Of a DNA stretch of 64,000 bases, positions 24,152 through 35,080 are shown in pieces; the first letter of the stretch is position 1, and the number at the start of each line of letters is the position of its first letter. A model generated the notes under the pieces. That model worked only from the letters and a program-made list of their open reading frames with translations, was not told the DNA's origin and made no database searches. Source of the DNA: Lenzites betulinus (taxonomy: Eukaryota > Basidiomycota > Agaricomycetes > Polyporales > Polyporaceae). The stretch lies in assembly GCA_022264855.1 (NCBI GenBank), contig JABYQU010000073.1, positions 1 to 64,000 on the forward strand. The letters are read 5' to 3'. The position numbers and the translations under genes were made by a program.

Positions 24152-26390
24152 TCAAAATATGCGGCACGTCATAGTACCGTAATCAGTTTTGGTGTCTCCT
24201 TTGGCCTGTGTCAACATACTCTCCCAAGATACAAGCCGCTGAAGCGCCTTCTTATCGACTTTCCCATTCCTGAAAACACCGTAATCAGTCGTGTTTCCCT
24301 AAAGCTGGAGGAAGAAGTGAAGGACCGACGCACGCCGTCATTGGGAACTCGTCCAGCGACACCAGTGTTGACGGTACCGAGTAGTACGGAAGGCGCTCTT
24401 CTATGAACGTCCGCACGTCCGGCACGAACGCGGAGGATGGTGAGACAAAACCGCACAACTCGGCCCCTACCAAAATTGCGACGGCTTTCTGGACGGCAGG
24501 GTGCGCCTCCATAACCGAGGCTACGCCGTCCAGCTCGACTCTGAATCCCTGTGAAGTCCACTGCGCGTCACACTCTGCCGGAATACATCAGGCTTCCGGG
24601 AAGCTTACCTTGACCTTGACCTGGTCGTCTGCGCGGCCGAAATGTTCCAGCTCTCCATATTCGTTCCATCGTCCAAGGTCCCCCGTATTGAACATCATGC
24701 TAGTCAGATCGTGAGACCATTGACATGATAACCATAGGGCTGACGCGGTACATACCCGTCATCGCAGAAGGGGTCTTGCATGTACTTCTGGTGTGTGAGT
24801 TCAGGCCGGTTGACGTATCCTGCCGTGACACCATATCCGGCAGCCCACATCGTCCCAACACACCCGATAGGCAGTGGTTGGAGGTCGCCGCCCAGGATGT
24901 ACACTCTGTTGTTGGGTGTCGGCGAACCTATCGAAAGCCTGGTCCCACGACCGACCCGATGCATCGTGTTCACAATAGTGGTCTGCGGGATCCGTAAGTA
25001 ATCTTCGACGGCAGAACAGCGACACACACACCTCGGTAGGGCCACAACAGTTGTAGAATGTCCTTCCTTCGGCTGACCATTCATCCGCCAACGGCCTCGG
25101 ACATGGCTCTCCCGCGGTGGCCACGATGCGCACGTTCGGGTAGTCAACAGCTCGGTGGCGCTGGAGGACCGTGGGGGTAGCAATGACCACGTCTACGCTT
25201 CGCAGCGTGTTGTGCCAGTCTTCTCTGCCTGAGCCGCGTAGTACAAGCGTTCCGCCGTTGAGCAGGCAGCCCAGAACCTCCCATGCACACATGTCGAAGG
25301 CGATGTTGAGGAGTTGGGAGACCTTCGTGCCGGGTTGAATGTGAAGATTGCCTGGTTCATTACACAGCACTGTTCGCATGAGCCTCATCAGAACGGGGAA
25401 AACAGGCTCATATGAGGACCTACAGTTTGTCACATTCCTGTGGGTTACACTGACCCCCTTGGGCATGCCAGTAGTGCCTAGACTAATTGTCAGCTACCAG
25501 CGTCGGGGTAGGCGTATCTCAGACAGGAACGCACCCGAGGTATAGATGACATACGCTTCATCTAAATGTGACGAAGGATCTGTCCGCATACACTTGAATT
25601 CTGCTACGGCAGTAGATGTTTGCGCATCGGCGCTAATCGACATATGCGCCTCGATGGGGACGGCGGGAGTTCCGTGTGGAACGCGGAGCGCAAACGCTGA
25701 TGTACACACTACTGCCGCTGCTCCAGAGTCCTTCAGGACATGGGAGAGCGTCTTGTCGGTGACAATGCCGCCGTCGAGGGGTATGTACGCCGCGCCCGCC
25801 TTGAGAATGCCGAGGATTCCAACGAGCATGTGCAGCGAGCGTTGTACGAGAAGACACACCCGCGACCCCCTTGAGACCGTGGTGGCCAGCGCCAGATGGC
25901 GCGCAAGCCTGTCCGAAGCCCTATCTAGTTCCTGGTACGTCATGGTGTCGCCCAGATGGCTGGCAGCTGTTGCGTCAGGTGCGGTACGCGCATAACGGGA
26001 GATAATGTGGTGGATACAAGATGGCTCCACAGGTCGCTGCAGACCAACACCGTACAGAGCGAAGCGGCAGCGGTCTTGAACAGTCAGAGACAGGTGTGTG
26101 GTGTGAGTGAGGATGTCCGACGTCGCCTTGGTGGCCACGGGGGACGCTTGAGCGGCCGTCGAGTACGCAGCAGAGGTGCGTGCGATATCTAGATGGTTCA
26201 AGGTGAGCATACTGAGGTGCACGCAGAGAGCGTACGCCGTGCGTATGATTTCAAGTACATAACAAAGCCTGGCGGGTCGAGAAGTGCGCACCGGCCCAGG
26301 CGGTTGGCGTGTCGAGAGCATTCCGAGGACCGTATCGGATAGATCCCGTGTATAGTTGGATGTCGCCCTGTGGACAGCCGGTGATTTCAT
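24152..26390 (-). CDS. Stand-alone NRPS-type adenylation protein
   Basis: This protein activates an amino or carboxylic acid as the adenylate. ATG 26390 opens a poorly conserved N-terminus of about 90 residues. The adenylation domain then begins at RFALYGVGLQRPVEPSCIHH. Core motifs in order are MTYQELDRASDRLARHL, ILKAGAAYIPLDGGIV, YVIYTSGTTGMPKGVSVTHR (joined across an intron), NIAFDMCAWEVLGCLLNGGT, YNCCGPTETTIVNTM (joined), FNTGDLGRW, GRADDQVKVKGFRVELDG and NGKVDKKAL. The frame then ends after 26 further residues (TGA 24152-24154). No phosphopantetheine carrier (GGxS) or condensation domain follows. The wording of the motifs is closest, from memory, to the first adenylation domains of basidiomycete siderophore synthetases. 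Hand alignment to GrsA gives a tentative pocket D-M-W-A-A-A-C-I-V-K. It may hand its adenylate to CoA, to another protein, or to an amine. Confidence 0.88.
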
Positions 26391-28197
26391 CAAACCTGGT
26401 CCTTGCGGTGCACTACCAGGTGAAACGACAACACGATGGTGATGATAAACGCTAAATGCAGAGTTGCAGTGATAGTATGACTTTGGATAAGCAGGAAGTC
26501 AAGACCCTTGGCATCGTGCATGGCGGTCAGGGAACAGTGGTGCATCGGATGATGGCACACGCTCTTGCGGCGTGTTCCGGACGCGGTGCTCGAGGGTTCT
26601 TTGTTTTTGAGTTCATCGTCCAGCATCCAGCACTCGGCGTTCTGATTCCACGCGGCCACTGTAGCAGACCGTGTGCTGTTAACGTTATCGGCAGCTTACC
26701 TGGAAATATGTTTCGCGCGGACCATTTTGCTGGACTCTCGATGAGGCTTGTATTCATACCAAGGACTCCTGCCACCACTGCGTGCTGTTAATTTTGTTTA
26801 GAGATATGTATAGAGAAAGGTTTAACACTTGTGAGGGAAGCGGTAAACGCGTCGAGCCTCGTCAAGTACTACTGAGTTGGCCCTCAGTGCGGGTTGAGAC
26901 TCACCGCTAAGTGGCAGGCGTACTACTAGCTTGCTTCAGACGTGAAGTGTAGCCGTGTTCATCGTACGATGTTATACCTCAAGGGCGCTCAAGGAAGTGG
27001 TCCTGGCCTGTGCACTGCTGTGGGTGAGTGGCATTTGCAAATTCCAAGGCTGGTGCTTAAAGCAGTAAGGCAGTTGATTAAGCGAGAAGCGCAGTCTAAG
27101 CGCTCGTCGCTCAAGCCGTGCTCGGTCGCAAGTAGTACTGCACACGTTTACTCCTCTCTCAACGGCCCGCGCTGAGAGCTGATAGGCATCCTCTCTCTCC
27201 CCCTCACATCATAGTCCCAGAAATCAAGTATGTATCCTCTGCCTCAACCAGCTAGTAGGCTACTTGACTGCATCAACCGCGCAGGCTTCAAGTTTCTCCG
27301 TGCCGCCCAGGCTGCGAGCCGATCGCGGAACGTGCACATTCGCCGGAGAAGATACGCGTGTTGACGGGGAGGTGGACAGGGACGCAAAAGTTGACATAGA
27401 ACGTCTGCGGGTGATTCAGAAACAGTCAGGTAATCTATGTGCGGCAAAAGTTCAATGTGAGCGACTTCCGGCGTAGACACGGACAGCCATCCGTTTGCCG
27501 CTCACGCATTCGGACCTCCATTCTGCGGACAGAACTTTCATATCTACGATCACCATCAGTGACTGAGCTGAGGCTGAGCGCTGCGCGTTGAGACTAGAGA
27601 CCAGAGGAGCGATATATTGATGCATCAGTGTTCAGGCCTATAGGTGCAGTGATTTCATTTTTGTTCAGCGGGCTGACCACGATGCACTTACATTATCGCC
27701 GCCCCATCTTCAGGTACCGGGTACTACTGTCCGTATACAGGTGTTTACCGGAACCCCTTGCGACGAGGGTGTCAGGAACATTGTGCATCTTAATCTCAGT
27801 CCCAGGATCAGGTATTTCTCTCTTCGCTGCCGCAGACGCATGAAGACCGGGGTCTGCGGAAGCAGGATATGGCGTTCACGGGTACAATTTGAACAGTTGG
27901 TCGAGCCTGAAGCAGGAGACCACTCGCACGTATTTACAACGCATTAGAGCCCTTCTCAGACATTTCGGGCGGTTTCTTACGACACGCGGGGGATCCAATT
28001 ACGTACTAGGAAGAGCTATTTCGGGATAGAACTCCAAGGTCCGCAAGGTTTATGGAACGGCGAATTCTGGGGCTACTTCTTGTGGCTCGACGAATAGAAT
28101 CCGATCGAAACCCGCGGCGAAAATGTAGGTGTTATAGAATACAGTTGAAAAGAGTATTCCTAGAATCTTCCTAAAACCACTAGCAGCACATGCCAGC
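26391..28197. other. 1.8 kb, no gene confidently recognised
   Basis: The region is upstream of the adenylation gene and downstream of the acyltransferase. A minus-strand frame at 26400-26660 ends in a hydrophobic stretch (TLHLAFIITIVLSFHLVV) and might be a 5' exon of the adenylation gene. A plus-strand frame at about 27960-28100 reads FGIELQGPQGLWNGEFWGYF before a stop. Neither could be tied to a family. No repeat or RNA gene was seen. Confidence 0.35.
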
Positions 28198-30047
28198 TCA
28201 GTCGCCCTCCAGAATCACCATGATCCATCCCACAAACGCGTCCATGAACGCTTCCACATAGTCAGCATCGTACAGGTCAGCCGCCTGATGTGCGGGTGAG
28301 CATCTCCGAATCGCGCAGGGACAGAGGGATGATGGTGCCCACCTGGATCTGTACCCGCAGTGCCCCATTGAACGTCCAAGCATGCGTGTTTCTGTGCCTT
28401 CGTCAGCGTGTGCACATGCCAGGCCGCGCGAAGCAACGTACATCCTGCCTGTAGTCAAGAGACGGTGGCCAAACGTCAGTCCATGCACGTCGATGCGCGG
28501 CAGCCCGGTGTCCGCGCCGCCGATCGTGGGCGGGACGAAGTTGTCGACGACACCGATGTTCGTCAGGAACGGCACGTAGGGGTTCGCATCAAGGCCGATG
28601 AAGCCCTGATTGATAAAGTGTGTGAACGGCAGCGCAGGCATCGCGAGCCAGGCGTTGTACAGCTTGCGGCGCATCGCCATCGCCGCAAGGACCTGTTCGC
28701 GGCGGGTTTTGTTGGGCAGGCCCAGCTCATCCAGGTGCGATATGAAGGGGAGAAGTGTCGAACAGGATGCGAAATGCTTGTCGGCGGGGTAGCCCGGCGG
28801 GAAGTATCTATCCAGGCCGATGCTGTATACGGCGCAACTTAGCTATCACGACCACCACAAGAACTTGAATGCATGCACGTACAGCGTAAGATCCTGGTTG
28901 TGAACAGCATCCTGAGGTAGGGGGTTGTTCCAGACAGCCGTGGCGAGCAGATTCGCCGCGTCGCAGAGCATGCTCATGCTGTACCCCGTGGCCTTCACCT
29001 TCGAGAGCAGGCGGGACGTGGTCTCCGTGTCGATAGTGCGCTGAGCGCGATAGAGATACGTAGGATCTGCGACCTCTTGTCGCTGTGGAAGCAGGCCAAT
29101 ACTACACTGTGAAAGGAACGATGCGAATGTCATCGGCGCGGTTGACTAGTAGCGGGGCAGCGGAAAAGGCTTACCGTATTTTCCGCCATGGAGCCGGGGA
29201 TCTCGAACCCTATCCGCTTCGCCTCCGCAAACCGCTCCTCGCCCAGAATGTGGACCATGTCCAGAGTCAAGTTGGACACTTCTGTGCCCCAGGAGACGTC
29301 CTCGCTCTTACCCGCCGGGCTGGACCCCACGGCGCCTTGAAGAATATGGCGCAGAATGTGGAGGTTGGCGCGTGCGTCAAGGATGGCATGCGCTCCCTGA
29401 GTGAAGAACGAGTGATTTCCGTCGGGCCGGAGCACCAAGTAGCATCCGAAGTACTGCTTGAGTCCCCCGTAGGCTTCGTAGGGCAAGTTCGCCAGCTTTA
29501 TCTCGGAAATGAAGTCCTCATCGGACACTGTGCTCTCGCGGACGACGAGGGTGCGCCTTGCCCACTCCAGTGCAGCGTCCTGGTCCTTCACAGGGGTATA
29601 TACCCAGCAAAGGAGGTTGGGGTGTTCATCGCGCCACTGGATGTCTGCAGCCACAATAGGGGCGAGATAGCTGAGATGATGTCAGGTTGAGCGGAGTGCC
29701 GGACAACCAAGCTGTGACGGACCGAAGGCGAACGAGCGCGTTAACGAACGCGTTCTGCACATTCCCGACGTCTGCGCTGAACGAGAAGCCCATTGCGACA
29801 TCTCCGTATCTGTGGAGCTGTGAGTACACCTCGCAAACTGGCCGGCGACATAGTAGTATGCCTACTACCTGTTCCCCAAGGTGTTCTGGCCGTGGAGTGC
29901 TTCTGATCCTGCCAATGGCCTGTGTACTGTCAACCCGCCGCAGCGTCCTGAACACCGAGCAGCTGCTTACCGTATGCACGACCCGTCGTTGGCCACAGAC
30001 CATCCGGCGGCGGGGATAAGAGGTGCGCCGTTGTGTTGCGCTGGCAT
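28198..30047 (-). CDS. Tri3-type acyltransferase (condensation-domain fold)
   Basis: This enzyme probably transfers an acyl group from CoA to a hydroxyl, as the trichothecene 15-O-acetyltransferase Tri3 does. ATG 30047 gives MPAQHNGAPLIPAAGWSVAN. Next come RYGDVAMGFSFSADVGNVQN, YLAPIVAADIQWRDEHPNLL (joined to ALVRLR across a 52-base intron), LPYEAYGGLKQYFGCYLVLR, and the catalytic HxxxD in FFTQGAHAILDARAN. The second half has KATGYSMSMLCDAANLLATA, RRKLYNAWLAMPALPFTHFI, TNIGVVDNFVPPTIGGADTG, DVHGLTFGHRLLTTGR and AWTFNGALRVQIQ. The last exon ends DADYVEAFMDAFVGWIMVIL, EGD, TGA at 28198-28200. All catalytic features are present, so it looks functional. The Tri5-type synthase plus Tri3-type transferase pairing recalls trichothecene loci in family content only; nothing here shows that product. 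The exon around 29860-29890 is uncertain. Confidence 0.82.
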
Positions 30048-30898
30048 GGTGAAGACGACGGATATGCACAGCTTAGATGTGCGACCGCTGCCTCCGAGGA
30101 TCTATAAGGCATCCTCCCTACACCGATTGATTGCGAATATTTTGACAGTGGAGATGGGTCGGCGGAAGACAGGATCCGAGTTGTAAGCCGCTGTGCCACA
30201 TGCAGAGAGTGTAAGTGCCAGCGCCGTGTGCGCGTGTGAATAGTAGCTTTCGCGACACCCGAAGCGCGAATCCAGCTGCCGAAGCAGTTGAGTGCATTAG
30301 AGGCGCCTTCCCACCCACTCATCCGTCCATCAACCGCTCCCAGTACTTGGGCGACCCTGAGTAGCCAGGAATGTCTGAAAAATGACCATCGTAGCAATCG
30401 CACAGCATCCTTTATCTACAGAGCATGCTGTGCCAGTACACATGTCCACCGCCCTACGCCCACCAATACTGCGGCCTAGTTATGTGACGCACGTCCCATG
30501 ATAGATGATCAGAAAGTGCAGAAGACTCTGTTTGAGAAGACCGCGAAAGAAGGCAGCATTATTCGCGACCGCACCGGAGTCGGACAGACACGTAAAGCTC
30601 GCGAACTTGATGTGCATGTCACATGGATAGCCAAAGTTCAAACCACTGCGATGTGCCTTCGGTCACGCTTCCATCACTCATCGCTTGAAGAGTCGATGAG
30701 GAGGAATATACGGGTTCCCTGAAATGTATCCCTGGCCTGCTGTGAACACTGCAATCTAGAGCAGGAGGTTTAAGCTACTGGGAGTGGCGTTGTAACGCGA
30801 CATCGAATAAGATCAAATAATAGATATTTTGACTCGGAAGGATATACAATTTGCAGCATGGCTAGCCTAGCTATAGCCTACAGGAACGCAGAGGTCTA
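30048..30898. other. Intergenic, nothing recognised
   Basis: The segment is upstream of the acyltransferase and downstream of the membrane-protein gene. The largest open frames (about 60-150 codons) lack family features. It presumably contains the acyltransferase promoter. Confidence 0.4.
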
Positions 30899-32309
30899 CT
30901 AACAGGACGTAGCGGTATGATTGGAGTTGGCGAAGTTCAGGGACATCTTCCCCTTGCTACCCATGTCCGACAAGGCGAAATTGTTGTCTGCGGTAGTATC
31001 AGTCGCGACGCGAATGGCTGTACCGCTGTTCCCGAACGACATGGCCCGCGTGCTTGGAGGCGCAGTTGACTGCCAGTTACGGCCGATGGTGACCCCGAGC
31101 CCGATACGGGCGATAATCAGGAGCGGTGTGATACTCTGCACGCACGCGCCCAGTCAGCACAACTCCACGCACGACGAGGTCCCCCAGCCAGGGGGAGAAA
31201 CGCACCGCGAGCTGCGTCAGCGACCAGAGCCCCGCGACGCCGGCGATGCTCCCGCTGACGTCCATGCCGAAGCAGACGATTGTCGCGCCCGCGAAGATCC
31301 CGCCCGACTCGAGGATGGTGTACATCGAGCCGCGGTATGTGAACCGCCCTGCGTTCGCGCCGTTTCGCCGGCCCATGTACCACAGCCGGCCGGCGATCGC
31401 GAGCGTGACGGTCGTGTTCATCGCGATGTCCAGCGACCAGCTCGCGAGGCCCCAGTGTTGGATCGTGGTGCTGAACGCGCTGAATCCGGGGCGTGCTGTG
31501 AGGCCCGTCGCGACAAACGCGCAAGCTAGTCGTGCCAGGCATCAGCCTCGGGACGCGCTCAGAGAAGGTGTTCGCCGTGAGGGCCTGCATACCCATGTGT
31601 ACACATTCTACGATGAGCTAGAATTCATTGTCAGTCCTGCGCAAGACGCCTACTGAGATAATGGTACTCACAGGACCTATCGCGATCTGCCAGCTTTTTC
31701 CATAGACCATGTATAGTCTCCAGATCTAGAGGTGTTAAACGCAGGAGGGTAGGATCAGCATGGTGCTGTGGTTTATCGCTCGACACGCACGAGCAGTAAG
31801 TCCTGTGCGAACACACATGTGCTGTACAGCATGCTGTGGGCAATTTCCAGGTGGTCGGTTATGGCGTAAGAGAGGTCCCATAGTCCAGGAGCGGTGAAGA
31901 TGGCATCGTTTGTGAGGGGCCTGTAGAGCTGGAAAAAGGCGATAATGATGTCGGTTGTCGAGATGGCGAAAAGGAGGCAGGCCCAGCCCACAAGAAACCT
32001 GTAAGAAACGAGCTGAGCATCATCACAGGCGCGGTCGAGACGAGGCGTACCAGTTTGACCCCTTGCGGCGGAGGAGAACGTACAAGCTACCGCTGAACAC
32101 GGCGCAGCTGGAGCACGGGTTGAGTACGCATCCTGCGAGCAACGTACACGGCTTACTTCAGTCCTATGACAGGCTAATGTCAGAAGATGCTATACGAACA
32201 AGCCACACAACGTACCATATAGCATCGAGGCGAACCAGATGCCGGTGAGATAGACCCTCCCGAAGTGAGGGAGCACGAAGGCGCTTGCAGTAGACGATGG
32301 GTCGGCCAT
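30899..32309 (-). CDS. Agaricomycete multi-pass membrane protein (seven-helix type)
   Basis: This is a predicted integral membrane protein of a basidiomycete-expanded family without known function. The start used is ATG 32309 (MADPSSTASAFVLPHFGRVY), followed by LTGIWFASMLYG. Membrane segments and family-like pieces follow: RFLVGWACLLFAISTTDIII, AITDHLEIAHSMLYSTCVFA, IWRLYMVYGKSWQIAIGP, WSLDIAMNTTVTLAIAGRLW, YTILESGGIFAGATIVCFGM and SITPLLIIARIGLGVTIG. The hydrophilic tail ends FANSNHTATSC with TAG at 30899-30901. The order W-R-x-Y / NxTVTxxIxGRLW / IxESGxIF is typical of the family. Because it lies between the acyltransferase and the hydrolase it could serve the cluster, but such genes are common anywhere in these genomes. 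Confidence 0.72.
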
Positions 32310-33022
32310 AGCTTGTGGCGAAGACGGGAGGTTGAGGCTGAGCGCTGACGGCTTGCTGCGGCAGTTCATGCACATGGACAGGAGATCTTTATGTTGCCGG
32401 GGTTTGGAGCCAAGTCCCGCATGCGTCCTGAAAGGACCGACGCTTTCCGCGGTGGGACAAAGCTGACAGTGGCAATAGATCCAACATTCGAAGCTGCCGG
32501 AGTGGCGGCACCCGCGCTAGTGAAAGGGCCGCATTAATGCGACCGGTGCATCTGCCAGTGCCAGATACGCCGCATCATGATCCATGGGCGGCAGCAGCCA
32601 GCTTGAAGGATGAAGCTAAGCTTCGAAGCTTAAGCTGAAGCTGAAGGTTTCACGTGTACCTAGCACGCAACTTCGACTCGTCAAACTCTATACAACAAGG
32701 TTCGCGTGCGGGAGCTTTGTGGTGCGCGAGTATCTGTTCTGTGGTCTGATGCGGCGGCCTATCGCAGCTGGAAGGTCGGAAGTAAGCCGCTGCCTCTGGA
32801 ACGAAGCGACGGGGCGCCAGATGGAGCGAATGGGAAACCTGCCTGAACGTGTTGGACGAGCGGATTGCCTGCCCGGGCGCGGTCACGGGCGCCGGAAGCG
32901 AGGAGGAGAGCTCGAAGCAGATAAAACAAGGTTCAGCCGTGTGCACGCATGGACGTTGCGTTGCCAGCCCATACTAGTACCGTCCCACGACTCGTCCTCC
33001 TGCCCACCGCCTCCTGCCCGCC
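32310..33022. other. Divergent promoter region
   Basis: The segment separates divergent genes (membrane protein minus, hydrolase plus), so it probably holds both promoters. An AAGCTT-rich repetitive patch with repeated AAGCTGAAG-like units lies at about 32606-32647. No ORF of note. Confidence 0.4.
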
Positions 33023-34357
33023 ATGACGTTTACCTACTCCAGCCCGTTCCTCAAGGTCATCTACCTCCTCATCACCGTCCCCGTCCTCCTCTTCGTCCGC
33101 CTCCCGTACTGGGTCCTCACCTCCGCCGTCCCCGCCCTCAGGCCCAGGCGGTCGTGGCGTTTCCAGCGCGCCTTCCTCTCCCAGGCGTTGAGCAGTGCCA
33201 CCGCGATCATGTACGACATTGGCCTGCCCGGTCCCGAGGGCAATCCTGACAAGGACTCTGTGAAACCGGAGGCTACGGGCTTTGTCTGGGTCGACGCTGC
33301 TCCCTCGGAGCTCGTCGTGGGCGAAATCGCCGAGTACGCGCGGAAGAACCACGTGGCGCCCACCCGCGTCTACGGATATTGGTACGGCGCCAAGGACGCA
33401 GCCGGCAAGCATGGCCAGCGTGCTGGAAAGGACGAACGTGTTTATTATCACCTGCACGGTACATCATTTCTCGCTTTGAGGGAAAAGTGCAGACACTGAC
33501 GGAATTGCGCCCACTAGGTGGAGGTCATGTCGTGAGTGTTGCAATGCTGTTACCAGGCGGTATTTGGTAAAACCTGCGACTGACGGCTGCTGCAGACAGG
33601 ATCGGGACACCCAGCCAACGGTACTGCCAACATCGTCAAAGGCCTGCTCGAAAAGTGTCCGCGCGCGTTCGAGCGTGCGTTTGCCCTCGACTACCGCGTT
33701 TCATCCTCCGCGCCCTTCCCGGCAGCCAATCCCTTCCCGGCTTCGATTCTCGATATCATCTCAGGCTACCGCTATCTTGTCGAGACACTCGGCTTCGCGC
33801 CCTCGAACATCGTCGTCGGCGGGGACTCCGCCGGCGGCCACCTCGCGAGCAACCTGGGGAGGTACCTCATCGCCTCTAAACTGCCCACCCTTGCTCCGCC
33901 CGGTGCGCTCCTCCTGCTCTCGCCGACGATGGACTGGGCAAACACACACCTGGGCACACCCGGCTCGACGCTGGACGCGCACAAGTCCTCGGACTTCGTC
34001 CGGCCGGTCATGCTGAGCGGGTACACGACCCGGAGCCTGCTCGGGACGCTCGACGCGGGCGAGGCAGCGACGAACGCGTGGCTGTCCCCCGCGTCGCTCA
34101 AGCTGGCGAGCACAGAGGGCCTGTTCGTGGGCTACCCGCCGACGTTCATCCTCGCCGGGACCGCGGAACAGACGCTCGATGCGATGCGCACGTTCCGCGA
34201 CCGGCTGGTGCGCGACAGCGGCGCGGAGAAGGTGCGGTACGTCGAGTACACGGACATGTTCCACGACTTCCTCCTCCTGGGCACGATGACCGAGCCTGAG
34301 CGAAGCCAGGCATACGCGGAGATTGGCAATTGGCTCAGCGAGGTTTACGATCTGTAG
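33023..34357 (+). CDS. HSL-type alpha/beta hydrolase (intact copy)
   Basis: This is a probable esterase or lipase of the hormone-sensitive-lipase-like family. The start MTFTYSSPFLKVIYLLITVP provides an N-terminal hydrophobic helix, so it is probably membrane-anchored. The oxyanion motif is HGGGHV, built from three exons (HLHG, GGHV, TGSGHP). The nucleophile elbow is GGDSAGGHLASN. The acid residue is expected in the AGTAEQTLDAMRTFRDRL segment and the catalytic His in EYTDMFHDFLLL. The protein ends WLSEVYDL with TAG at 34355-34357. All catalytic positions are present. A second copy at 42866 shares nearly all of the first exon but is broken. In the terpenoid context it could hydrolyse or transfer an acyl ester, but the substrate is unknown. 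Confidence 0.92.
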
Positions 34358-34631
34358 GGTCTTGGCGGGGTGCTCAGGTGCGGATGAAGCAGGGGCATTG
34401 TGTGTATCCGCCACTTTCACTCTGGGTCTCAACCGTTATACGCGTTTCTTGTGCCCGACTGGCGATGGAGTATCGTACTGGGTTTGCCATTGTACTAGTC
34501 GGCTCTCCCGAAAGGACCACTGCTTCTTGCTTGATGTGCCCGCCCGCCCGCCCGCCCGCCTGTACATGCTTCGCGTGCCCGCGACCGCACTTTTCACCCT
34601 CGCAGCATGTCAAGTTGCCGTTGGACACATT

Positions 34632-34950
34632 ACATGCATCAGCGAATCAAGTCGGCCTGATGGCAATGCGACCTTGGAAGTTGTAACTGTCGCAGATGTT
34701 CTGTGGCCCGGTACGACTGGGTCCACGTATACGTGGGCCTGCGACGAGAGTTTGCAGTTACAGTGGACTGGTGAACGCTTAGATATGTACCGTTCATTAT
34801 AATCGATATCGTCGCACGCTTGTACGGCAGTCTCCTGGTGTGCTTGGCCTTCGAGGACACAGGTATCGGCGACACGATCAAATGTTCTGCGGCGACATTG
34901 GTGCAGCTATACCACGCCTACAACGACCAGGACAGCATGAGCTCTGAGAT
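34632..34950 (+). pseudogene. Second copy of the dispersed repeat with P450 tail
   Basis: This matches 18177-18460 (shared CGGCCTGATGGCAAT, CCTGCGACGAGAG, GGTATCGGCGACACGATCAA). It continues as SLLVCLAFEDTGIGDTIKCS, then AATLVQLY, clearly related to the C-terminal exon of the P450 at 21290-21380 (SLLVRFTFEDTGDTIKSC). No haem-binding exon precedes it, so it is a fragment. A (CCCG)5 microsatellite lies just upstream at about 34541-34562. Confidence 0.65.
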
Positions 34951-35080
34951 CTGAGAGCTTACAATATTAATTTGCAGGACCTAGAAGAGCTCGGGGAAGC
35001 ATCGTAAGTTAATATACACCCATCTGTACCAATACATTCGTGAAGTCGTAAGCCACATCACATCATACCCCTACCCATCC

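Noticed and set aside
22479..30047. Trichothecene cluster
   Set aside because: Only family-level resemblance to Tri5 and Tri3; no other Tri families are present, so the product cannot be inferred.
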